Origin: a virus
Reading direction: 5' to 3' (one strand)
IMG/VR virus record: IMGVR_UViG_3300042446_002752
Location: 1-21,415 of that record
Length of the DNA: 21,415 bases
The translations under genes were made by a program, and so were the position numbers. The first letter of the stretch is position 1. The number at the start of each line of letters is the position of its first letter. Below are positions 14,360 through 21,294 of the stretch, in pieces. Under the pieces are notes generated by a model. That model searched no databases. It saw only the letters and a program-made list of their open reading frames with translations, and was not told the DNA's origin.

Positions 14360-14367
14360 TATTTATG
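14360..14367 (-). promoter_or_regulatory. T4-type late promoter (CATAAATA) for baseplate operon
   Basis: Minus-strand CATAAATA matches TATAAATA at seven of eight positions. RNA would start near 14354, leaving about 25 nt of leader that holds GAGGAAAG before the ATG at 14329. Confidence 0.6.
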
Positions 14368-14386
14368 TGCTGGAAACCAGCTGGAA

Positions 14387-14394
14387 TCTAAATA
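14387..14394 (+). promoter_or_regulatory. T4-type late promoter (TCTAAATA) for nucleotidyltransferase
   Basis: TCTAAATA matches TATAAATA at seven of eight positions and ends 7 nt before the ATG at 14402, so the transcript would be leaderless or nearly so. No ribosome binding site is seen. It is back to back with the minus-strand late promoter at 14360-14367. Confidence 0.5.
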
Positions 14395-14401
14395 CTAGAT
14401 C

Positions 14402-15235
14402 ATGAAACAGTTTGAACTCTCCCCACAATTAGTTTTTGAAGGCGGCAACGTATTCAAAACCTCAGATGGCTATCCACGCACCACTCGTATCCCACTGGCT
14501 TTGATCAGTCCCACGTTGGATTGGCTGGAAAAAATCACAGGGCTGCCTATGCATGGCATGACCTTGGGCAGTGTTGGCAAAAAAGCCAGCAGTGGGGATA
14601 TCGACATTGTAGTCGACAGCAAGAAAATGTCAAAAGCCCAATTTGCCCAAAGTCTCCAAAACTGGGTGTTGAGCCAAGGTTTGAACCCCAAAGAGTATGT
14701 GAAGCCTGCTGGAGAAGTTCATCTGTTGACACCAATTGCAGGTGATCCCAAGAATGGCTTCGTGCAAACTGACTTTTTCTTCCATGATGATCCTCAATGG
14801 ATGAAATTCAGCATGCAGAGTCCAGGAGACGCCAGCAACTACACTGGTGCAGAAAGAAATCAACTCATGAGCAGTATTGCCAAAGCATTGGGAATGAAAT
14901 ACAGTTGGCAACGTGGACTGTTGAATCGGGAAGATGAATCTGTTATCTCCACTGATCCTGATGTGATTGCACAAAAGCTATTGGGGCCCAGATTCACTCA
15001 CGACAGCTTCCAAAGTGTTGAAACTATTCAACGAGCCATCAAAGGCAATAGGGCTATTCATCAAGGGTTGACTGAGTTGATTCAAACTCTAAGGAGCTTG
15101 GATAAATTAGGGCCCACTGGCAAACCCACAATGGATGTGAAAACTGGGAAGTTTAAGCAGAAATCTCCCAGTGAGCAACGCAAATCAGAAGAAGAAGCTG
15201 CAAGGATTGAGCAGTTGACAGGTGTAGCTGTTTAG
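14402..15235 (+). CDS. Pol-beta-superfamily nucleotidyltransferase
   Basis: A 277-aa protein. The superfamily signature is clear: LGSVGKK (55-61), then SGDIDIVVD with D66 and D68 as the paired metal ligands, and a third acid D124 in FVQTDFFFHDD. This is the G-S-x-n-D-x-D plus distant D layout of poly(A), CCA-adding and minimal nucleotidyltransferases. Downstream, LLGPRF and a helical region (aa 200-235) could form the nucleotide-binding lobe. The C-terminal 50 residues are charged and probably disordered. The start follows a late-type promoter with almost no leader. The gene ends stop-to-stop with the 739-aa multidomain gene, suggesting a functional link. Substrate unknown: tRNA or RNA 3' ends, or a protein target, are all possible. 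Confidence 0.8.
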   Translation: MKQFELSPQLVFEGGNVFKTSDGYPRTTRIPLALISPTLDWLEKITGLPMHGMTLGSVGKKASSGDIDIVVDSKKMSKAQFAQSLQNWVLSQGLNPKEYVKPAGEVHLLTPIAGDPKNGFVQTDFFFHDDPQWMKFSMQSPGDASNYTGAERNQLMSSIAKALGMKYSWQRGLLNREDESVISTDPDVIAQKLLGPRFTHDSFQSVETIQRAIKGNRAIHQGLTELIQTLRSLDKLGPTGKPTMDVKTGKFKQKSPSEQRKSEEEAARIEQLTGVAV

Positions 15236-17451
15236 CTTTTGTTTCCGTATCGGGGATCAATTGGCTTGACATGAATCTGATCAAACAGCAGAGGAAAGTT
15301 GGGCAAAACTTTTGGTAGGTCTGTTCTCTCCAACCAATTGTAATTTACGCTGCTGTGTGGAATGAAGTTGGGGAAATCGTGAGTTCCGCCCTTGCTCTTC
15401 AAATGATGATGAAATTTGTGTGCCAGGTCACAATCTAGGTCTAGGCACAGGGCTTTGTCGCCCATTTTGGTCCAACCTTTTATTTGTGCTGGCACAACCA
15501 CAGTGTTACCATGCATGCTCATGAGGTGAGGCACTGGTTTTTGGCTATACAAAACAGTCATGTGAAGATCATCAGTATTCATACAGGGAACACCTTGACT
15601 TTCACACCATTCTTTGAGCTCTCGAGCATTTTTGGGACTCATGCTCAAAACAACTATGGTGCCAGCAGCGTGCTCATGAGCTTCCATTACTGTGTTCCTA
15701 GGGTGCTTGAGATAGCGTCGAACTGATTGGAACAGCCTATTGGAAAGTTCATCATCCAAACCCACAGCTTGGTGGAAAGCCTTTTTGTCTTTGTTCAAAA
15801 CAGCCTCACGTGCCTTGGTGCCGCTTATTCCACTAACGCCAATGCCATCTGGATGCCGTTCTCCAGCTGATACAATTTCAATCGTCACTGGTTGACGTTG
15901 ATGTTTTTCACGTATTTCTGGACTGTTCCAAGAGTCAAAAAGGTCTTTCATGCCCTGCACACGATCTTCGCCGGCAACAAATACAAAATGTCTATAGCCT
16001 TTGTTGTAGAGCCATTCTGCGGCTTGCAGCGGAGTTTTGATGCTCTCATCCTGCACCACATGATCTTGGTGTTGAGACATAATCTCTTGGAAAAACTCCA
16101 GCTTTTCCGCCCAAGGCAATGGATTCTTTTTTCCGTCTTGACTGTGACTCAAAAAGATCCAATAGTCACCCTTGCCAGCGTGTTTGGCCATTGTGTTAAC
16201 CAAGTGCTGATGACCACGAGTGGGAGGATTCATCCTCCCAAAGGTCCAAACTACCCGGTTGTGTTCTTGTTCCATCAATGAATCAGGCTCGCCTTTTCTC
16301 ATAAATTGGGCACGATTTACAAACTTCACTATTCCAGTGGGAGTTACAGCCACAAATCCCTCATGTCCTGGATCTCCACCCAAACTAGCACCCACTGTCC
16401 CATCTGTTTGACGGTCCATTTGTTTCTTGAGATCCAGCTTCAAACTTGTTAACAAACTTACTATCCGCCACACGCTATTGTAACCATGGATGTGGCTTTG
16501 AATCCATTTCAAACACTTGGCCTGCATTGCAGGGCTAGCAGTACTGTTGAGCCCTGTAAGCCACTCCAAAAACTCTCTACTCACATGGCTAAATGTGGAA
16601 CTACCACGTTCTGCCTTTTTGGCCAAAAAGCTTTTCATCAAGCCAGGAAGGCTCAAGATTTCATGACTGGCTAGTTGTCCTCTGTCCAAAAATGATTTCA
16701 CACTTACAGCATGCACTCTAAACAAGTGGGATAATTTGTCAACTAAGTTTTTATCCAGGTTCAAACTTTTGAGCATGGTGGCTTCATGAGGTAGGATAGC
16801 CAGTCCTTGATCAGTGCGAAAGCCATATTGACTAATGTTTCGCAAGGCTTCTGGTTCCTGATCTTCAGGGCTTTGATAAACACTGTGCATGACCACGCCA
16901 GCACTGCTGTTGGCAATCATTTCACCATATTGACTGTTGACAGGCACACGATAAGTTATTTTGTTGGGTGTAAATTCATATGCCCCATCTACAATGGGAG
17001 GTACACCAGTCCACAACAAATCCGCTTGAACGTAACCGATAAATCCTTTTGGGGTAACTTTTTTCAACAATGGGTAGAGACTGGCTATTTTGTTGGCATA
17101 TGCCAGTCGAGCACTCTTTGCACTGGGGCTGGTGTCTTTCATTTTCCTGCTCATGAGCATATTGACAATATCCTCAGGGCTTGTGGTTAAACCATTGTAT
17201 TTTTTACTGCTGAATCCAGCTTTGTCTGTTAACACAAATTTATAGTCTTTCCATCCAGAAATCAAGGCTGGTGTTCCATCCATTTTTATACTAACATACT
17301 CGGGTTGATGAGCAGTTGTGCTCAGTATATGAAAAGCTCTTTTGGCACCATCTAACCCCTCATCGAAGATCATGTCTTCTGGATGCTCGATACGGGCTTT
17401 GGCCTCAGTCAAAGAGAGATTTACTACTGGTAATAAGTCAAACAGCTTCAT
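15232..17451 (-). CDS. Ligase-like / NMNAT-like / 2H phosphoesterase fusion protein
   Basis: A 739-aa protein with three recognisable enzyme parts. (1) Residues about 50-385: an adenylation domain of the DNA/RNA ligase type, motif I SIKMDG with candidate AMP-lysine K56, TDKAGFSSKKYNG (75-87), GYVQADLLW (139-147), and EGFVAV (364-369) followed by KFVNR (376-380) as motifs IV and V; the gap between motifs I and IV is long, with a helical insert. (2) Residues about 398-580: an HxGH-superfamily nucleotidylyltransferase like NMNAT, with FGRMNPPTRGH (404-414) and GISGTKAR (541-548). (3) Residues about 590-735: a 2H phosphoesterase with HMTV (630-633) and HSSV (699-702), the paired H-x-T/S-x motifs that act on 2',3'-cyclic phosphates and related bonds. 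Together these suggest RNA end repair or NAD-related chemistry. Ligase-like proteins of this kind occur in T4-like cyanophages; the triple fusion is what stands out. Confidence 0.82.
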   Translation of the reverse strand: MKLFDLLPVVNLSLTEAKARIEHPEDMIFDEGLDGAKRAFHILSTTAHQPEYVSIKMDGTPALISGWKDYKFVLTDKAGFSSKKYNGLTTSPEDIVNMLMSRKMKDTSPSAKSARLAYANKIASLYPLLKKVTPKGFIGYVQADLLWTGVPPIVDGAYEFTPNKITYRVPVNSQYGEMIANSSAGVVMHSVYQSPEDQEPEALRNISQYGFRTDQGLAILPHEATMLKSLNLDKNLVDKLSHLFRVHAVSVKSFLDRGQLASHEILSLPGLMKSFLAKKAERGSSTFSHVSREFLEWLTGLNSTASPAMQAKCLKWIQSHIHGYNSVWRIVSLLTSLKLDLKKQMDRQTDGTVGASLGGDPGHEGFVAVTPTGIVKFVNRAQFMRKGEPDSLMEQEHNRVVWTFGRMNPPTRGHQHLVNTMAKHAGKGDYWIFLSHSQDGKKNPLPWAEKLEFFQEIMSQHQDHVVQDESIKTPLQAAEWLYNKGYRHFVFVAGEDRVQGMKDLFDSWNSPEIREKHQRQPVTIEIVSAGERHPDGIGVSGISGTKAREAVLNKDKKAFHQAVGLDDELSNRLFQSVRRYLKHPRNTVMEAHEHAAGTIVVLSMSPKNARELKEWCESQGVPCMNTDDLHMTVLYSQKPVPHLMSMHGNTVVVPAQIKGWTKMGDKALCLDLDCDLAHKFHHHLKSKGGTHDFPNFIPHSSVNYNWLERTDLPKVLPNFPLLFDQIHVKPIDPRYGNKS

Positions 17452-17490
17452 TGTTACGCCCCAACATAATCTTTTGGCAATCTATTGAAT

Positions 17491-17498
17491 TATTTAAC
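17491..17498 (-). promoter_or_regulatory. Weak late-promoter-like site (GTTAAATA)
   Basis: Minus-strand GTTAAATA matches TATAAATA at six of eight positions. It lies about 40 nt before the start of the 739-aa fusion gene, in the 120-nt gap it shares with gp55. A weak GGGG ribosome binding site stands before the ATG. Confidence 0.3.
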
Positions 17499-17571
17499 AG
17501 ATCAAGGCGTCCATTTTGACTTCTTCTGTAACCAATTACAAAATTTAGGGTTTCAAACACAAAGGACTATA

Positions 17572-18417
17572 ATGGCATTGGTTCCCAAGATCAAATATCT
17601 AACAAACAAAGATTTATTGTCTGCAATCCATGAAAGTAAGCTTACTTTTTGTGAATTTGTTGACAAAAAATACACTGATTTTGATGTCATTGTATATGAT
17701 CTTGCAGCAGCAACTCCAGAAGTTTTGGACGCTGCTCGACACAAAAAGCTAGCTAACAAAATGGCTGAAGAAAAGAAAGCCAGCGGCAGCAAGACTTTTG
17801 AATCTTCATTAACATTGGATAATGTGCCTTTGGATGAAATTGTTGTGAGGCTTATGACTTTTGTGCACATTCCGTTAAACCCTGCCAAAGCTGACAAAGC
17901 CAAAAATCAGGCAGAAAAACACATCAGATGCAATTTCCCTCCTTTTCAACATTGGATTTTCCAAAACAATGAATGGAAATGTGTGGGCAAGAGTCATCAC
18001 AAAAAGGGTGAATTCACCTTAACTGGCGGTAGGATTACTGATAGACTGGCTGCTATGTGGATCAAATTGGTTGATCGCTATGGGCATAGAGGCAACTGGA
18101 GAGGTTACACTTATCTTGACGAAATGAAAGCGCAAGCACTGGTGCAATTGGCACAAGTGGGACTTCAATTTGATGAAGCTAAAAGCTCAAACCCCTTTGC
18201 TTATTATACTACCGTAAGTAGTACAAGTTTTCTCAAGATATTACAACTGGAAAAGAGAAGTCAACACATAAGAGATGATCTTTTGATCATGCATGGTGCA
18301 ACACCCAGTCACACCCGACAGACCGAGGATCAGTTGGCACAACAACTGGGATTTGACAATGCAGAAGCAGCAGTCCCACTTGTTGTGCCCCAAATGAGCC
18401 CAACTGGCCCCATCTAG
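17572..18417 (+). CDS. 55: Late-transcription sigma factor gp55
   Basis: A 281-aa protein, longer than T4 gp55 (185 aa). The N-terminus KIKYLTNKDLLSAIHESKLT matches the T4 gp55 start (Y-N-Y-V-N-N-K-E-L-L-Q-A-I), and NWRGYTYLDEMKAQAL followed by FDEAKSSNPFAYYTTVSS and LEKRSQHIRDDLL (175-238) matches its sigma region 2-like core, which binds the polymerase and reads TATAAATA. The inserted middle (about 85-155: RLMTFVHIPLN; NFPPFQHWIF; HHKKGEFTLTGGRIT) and RYGHRGNWRGYTYLDEM are the arrangement I know from cyanophage gp55. I start at ATG 17572, with AAAGGA 5 nt upstream, instead of a TTG 87 nt earlier. The C-terminus does not show the T4 clamp-binding S-L-D-F-L motif. Its stop overlaps that of the homing endonuclease. 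Confidence 0.92.
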   Translation: MALVPKIKYLTNKDLLSAIHESKLTFCEFVDKKYTDFDVIVYDLAAATPEVLDAARHKKLANKMAEEKKASGSKTFESSLTLDNVPLDEIVVRLMTFVHIPLNPAKADKAKNQAEKHIRCNFPPFQHWIFQNNEWKCVGKSHHKKGEFTLTGGRITDRLAAMWIKLVDRYGHRGNWRGYTYLDEMKAQALVQLAQVGLQFDEAKSSNPFAYYTTVSSTSFLKILQLEKRSQHIRDDLLIMHGATPSHTRQTEDQLAQQLGFDNAEAAVPLVVPQMSPTGPI

Positions 18418-20135
18418 TATTTTTTGATCCACACTGCGTTGCCTGCATCATAAAAACGATTGTAGCCCAAATTTTTGGCAATTTCTTGCTCTGTATTGCC
18501 CGCAGCTAAGCCTTGTATTTTGTGTTTTTGAAATTTAAGTCGGCTCTGAACGTCATTTATATTTTTCCAATACCAATAATTGGGTGGACTGATATGACTT
18601 AACTCAAAGCCTGTTTTTTCGTAACCATTTCCCAGTCCCCAGTTCAAGTTACTGTAGGACACCAAGCTTTTGAATCCCAACTCCTGATGTGCATGATTCA
18701 AAAGCTTGCTAAGCCCTCCTGGCACATGATACCCAGGCAAAATACAATAACGGGCCAGCTCATAATCACTCCCTTTGCTATACCTAGTTTTGACAAAGCT
18801 AGCAAGTGCAACAAGCGACCCGTTGTGTTCCAAACCCCAAATATGTTTGGTTGGTATGTTGCCCTGCAAGTGTGAGTTCTGAATAAATGTTTTAGCTGTT
18901 CCAAAATCCACAACTGTAATGTTGCATTTACGTGCACCAACAATTGTTTTTTTCAAACCCACTACGTGTGACAATCTGTCAAATATAATATTGGGTTTTT
19001 GCACCATCTCATGTTCCCAAATTTGAACAAGCCTTACACCTTTTTCAAGAGCTTGTTTCCATTTATTTTGATGATATTTTTTGTCTCCTATTTGGCAATC
19101 TGAATGATAAAAGATGCCATTAAACTCAATACCCACATTTAAATCTGGAAGATAAAAGTCAATCTCCAATGGCTTGATAACTTGCCTATTCCATTGCTCA
19201 AAAGATATGTTATTATCCCACAACCATTGTTTGATCTTTGTTTCTCCCCAACTTTCTTTTCTTGGATAACAAGCAAAACAACGCAAATCAGATTCTCTTT
19301 TCAAGGCAACACTGAATTGGTTATGGCATTTTTGGCAAACAAACGAATGTTCAGAATAACGATGTGAGTCCAAAAATTCTTCTTGAGTGAATAACGGAGT
19401 GTAATCAGTCCTATTTGTAATATAGGAATCCCAAGATTTTTGCCGAAAAGTTTTCCTATTGGTCTCCCTATGCTCTGTTGTCAAAAACGGGGCCACAACA
19501 CCATATTTTGAGAGGTTGGTTTTTTTGGTTTTAACTAACACCTCCAGGTTTTGAGCAGGAACAGGTGCTCCATAAGTGTTTTGAAACACCTCTATAGTTT
19601 TGGTTCTTATATCAGGATGTTGCTGAGGAAAGTTTACTCCCCAATTTTCCTGGATCGTTTTTTGTGCTTTGTCTAAAACAACAGGATTTAAGGTTGGAGC
19701 TTTTGCGCCATACTTTTCAAAACATGTGGTCTCAGCTTTGGCTTTGACCTTGTCATGTTGACTTGCATACTCAAAACCATACTTTTGAAGGTTGGTATTT
19801 TTACGTTTTTCGTGAATATGATTTATTTCATCTCTAGTGCGGCTGTGTCGAACGCTTTCCTGATATTCACGATTACAGGAGCATTGAGATTGATTACCAC
19901 AGAATTTTCTGAACCCTAGAACCATATTATTGAAAGTCCTGAACTTACCACTCTGTTCACACCAACTGTTTTCTGCATTAGTGTTATGAACGTATGCATA
20001 AAATTTAGCTGCAATTGGGCCTTCACAAGGAAATAATTTGTCTAGCTCTTCTTTGTGTATAGGCAACAACTTTGTCAACCTATTTGGTGTAATCTCCTTG
20101 TTCAACCAAAGTTCTTTCAATTCTGCCAAATTCAC
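18414..20135 (-). CDS. Free-standing VSR-type homing endonuclease
   Basis: A 573-aa protein with GTG start. Residues about 105-240 hold several copies of a module like T-x-x-x-K-Y-G-x-x-x-P (NLQKYGFEYASQ; CFEKYGAKAPTLN; ENWGVNFPQQ; FQNTYGAPVPAQN; NLSKYGVVAPF), the DUF7487-type DNA-binding repeats of phage homing nucleases. A four-cysteine zinc site follows (C267, C270, C286, C289). The nuclease core is of the VSR/PD-(D/E)xK kind: EIDFYLPDLNVGIEFNGIFY (324-343) with D326 and E337, H344, and VQIWEHE (370-376). The C-terminal 150 residues (GSLVALASFV; YELARYCILPGYHVPGGLSK) look like a GNAT-type fold. It lies antisense between gp55 and gp47, with its own late promoter and GGAG ribosome binding site, as expected for a selfish insert. 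Confidence 0.88.
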   Translation of the reverse strand: MNLAELKELWLNKEITPNRLTKLLPIHKEELDKLFPCEGPIAAKFYAYVHNTNAENSWCEQSGKFRTFNNMVLGFRKFCGNQSQCSCNREYQESVRHSRTRDEINHIHEKRKNTNLQKYGFEYASQHDKVKAKAETTCFEKYGAKAPTLNPVVLDKAQKTIQENWGVNFPQQHPDIRTKTIEVFQNTYGAPVPAQNLEVLVKTKKTNLSKYGVVAPFLTTEHRETNRKTFRQKSWDSYITNRTDYTPLFTQEEFLDSHRYSEHSFVCQKCHNQFSVALKRESDLRCFACYPRKESWGETKIKQWLWDNNISFEQWNRQVIKPLEIDFYLPDLNVGIEFNGIFYHSDCQIGDKKYHQNKWKQALEKGVRLVQIWEHEMVQKPNIIFDRLSHVVGLKKTIVGARKCNITVVDFGTAKTFIQNSHLQGNIPTKHIWGLEHNGSLVALASFVKTRYSKGSDYELARYCILPGYHVPGGLSKLLNHAHQELGFKSLVSYSNLNWGLGNGYEKTGFELSHISPPNYWYWKNINDVQSRLKFQKHKIQGLAAGNTEQEIAKNLGYNRFYDAGNAVWIKKY

Positions 20136-20161
20136 AATTTTTCTCCAACCCTATTGCATAT

Positions 20162-20169
20162 TATTTATA
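20162..20169 (-). promoter_or_regulatory. Perfect T4 late promoter (TATAAATA) for homing endonuclease
   Basis: Exact TATAAATA on the minus strand. RNA would start near 20156, giving a leader of about 20 nt with GGAG before the GTG at 20135. It is the only full match noticed in the window, and it serves the inserted nuclease gene. Confidence 0.75.
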
Positions 20170-20209
20170 TATCATAATGAATATCACAAATCTAGGTCCT
20201 GCCCACCTG

Positions 20210-20238
20210 TTGAACTAACAGTTTTTATCAGCTATACT
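20210..20238 (+). promoter_or_regulatory. Sigma70-like promoter for gp47
   Basis: TTGAAC (20210-20215), a 17-nt spacer and TATACT (20233-20238). RNA would start near 20245, so the hairpin at 20240-20263 would lie at or near the extreme 5' end of the message; depending on the exact start, the 5' arm could be trimmed. Confidence 0.6.
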
Positions 20239-20239
20239 C

Positions 20240-20263
20240 TGACTCAAGGAGACTTTTGAGTCA
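20240..20263 (+). promoter_or_regulatory. Hairpin presenting the gp47 ribosome binding site in its loop
   Basis: GACTCAA (20241-20247) and TTGAGTC (20256-20262) are perfect complements around the loop GGAGACTT. The GGAG ribosome binding site is in the loop, its preceding AA in the stem; T20240 can pair with A20263, the first base of the ATG. This is the geometry of a translational operator, as in T4 gene 43 control, though no binding protein is known here. Confidence 0.6.
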
Positions 20264-21294
20264 TGACTATCAATCTAGACAATGTTGATTTTTCAAAAGT
20301 AATTGCCATAACTGATGTGCATTTTGGCATGCGGAACAACTCCAAACAGCACAACACTTGGTGTACTGAGTTTTTGGAGTTTGTGGTCAAACGAGCACAA
20401 GAGCTGAAAATCAAAACACTCTTGTTTTTGGGCGACTGGAGTCACAACCGCAACAGTGTGAACATCAGCACACTCAATTACAGCCACAATGGCATGAAAC
20501 TGCTAAACAACAATTTTGACAATGTGATAATGCTCTTGGGCAACCATGATCTCTATTTTCGAGATACTCTAGAGCTGCACAGTATTCCCTATGCACAGGA
20601 TTTTTCAAATATTCACCTAATTGACAAAATCACCACAGTCAAAGACTATTGTTTTGTTCCTTGGTTGGTGGGTGATGAGTATAAGTTGATTCAAAAAATC
20701 AAACAGCCTTATTTGTTTTGTCATGCTGAAATTGCCAAGTTCCGGATGAATGCCATGGTGGAAATGCCCGATCATGGCGGCTTGAACAGTGAACACTTTC
20801 AAAATCAAAAATTGGTGTTCAGTGGGCATTTTCACAAAAGGCAGCGAAAGGGCAACATTTGTTATATTGGCAATGCCTTTCCTCACAACTTTGCAGATGC
20901 GGGAGACGATGATAGAGGGTTGATGATCTGGACTCCTGGAACTGATCCCATATTTGAAAAATGGCTTAGTGCACCCAAGTATCGCACGTATAACCTTACA
21001 GAGGCACTTCAGGATCCTACCGGCTTGATAGACAACAAAACTTTCGCACGGATAACAGTAGATGCTGACTTAACTTATGAAGACCTTGCCTTCATTAGAG
21101 AGTTATTTGAAACTCAGCTAGCTGCCTTGGATGTGAGTTTTATTCATGGCAGAAGTGATGGAGATGACACTGTTCTTGATGATAGTGAAATCAATTTTGA
21201 AAGCGTTGACTCAATTGTGGTGTCACATTTGAATAGTATTGAAAGCACTACAATGAACAAACAACGCTTGATTGAAATCTATCAGAGTATTTGA
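20263..21294 (+). CDS. 47: Recombination endonuclease subunit gp47 (SbcD/Mre11-like)
   Basis: A 343-aa calcineurin-like phosphoesterase, nearly the length of T4 gp47 (339). The metal-binding motifs are complete and in order: DVHFG with D18 and H20; GDWSH with D58 and H61; GNHD with N94, H95 and D96; FCHAE with H154; GHFHKRQ with H189 and H191. With gp46 it forms the Mre11/Rad50-type complex that resects DNA ends for recombination-dependent replication. The C-terminal 100 residues are the capping/gp46-binding region. The start is set by AAGGAG 10 nt upstream within the hairpin. gp46 follows with a TTGA overlap. Confidence 0.94.
   Translation: MTINLDNVDFSKVIAITDVHFGMRNNSKQHNTWCTEFLEFVVKRAQELKIKTLLFLGDWSHNRNSVNISTLNYSHNGMKLLNNNFDNVIMLLGNHDLYFRDTLELHSIPYAQDFSNIHLIDKITTVKDYCFVPWLVGDEYKLIQKIKQPYLFCHAEIAKFRMNAMVEMPDHGGLNSEHFQNQKLVFSGHFHKRQRKGNICYIGNAFPHNFADAGDDDRGLMIWTPGTDPIFEKWLSAPKYRTYNLTEALQDPTGLIDNKTFARITVDADLTYEDLAFIRELFETQLAALDVSFIHGRSDGDDTVLDDSEINFESVDSIVVSHLNSIESTTMNKQRLIEIYQSI

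Noticed and set aside
17516-17542. TTGACT plus TACAAA as a promoter for gp55
   Set aside because: The spacer is only 15 nt and the -10 match is partial in AT-rich DNA; too weak to list.
17485-17571. TTG-start extension of gp55 by 29 residues
   Set aside because: The ATG at 17572 has AAAGGA at proper spacing, and its product begins like known gp55 N-termini; the extension shows no similarity.
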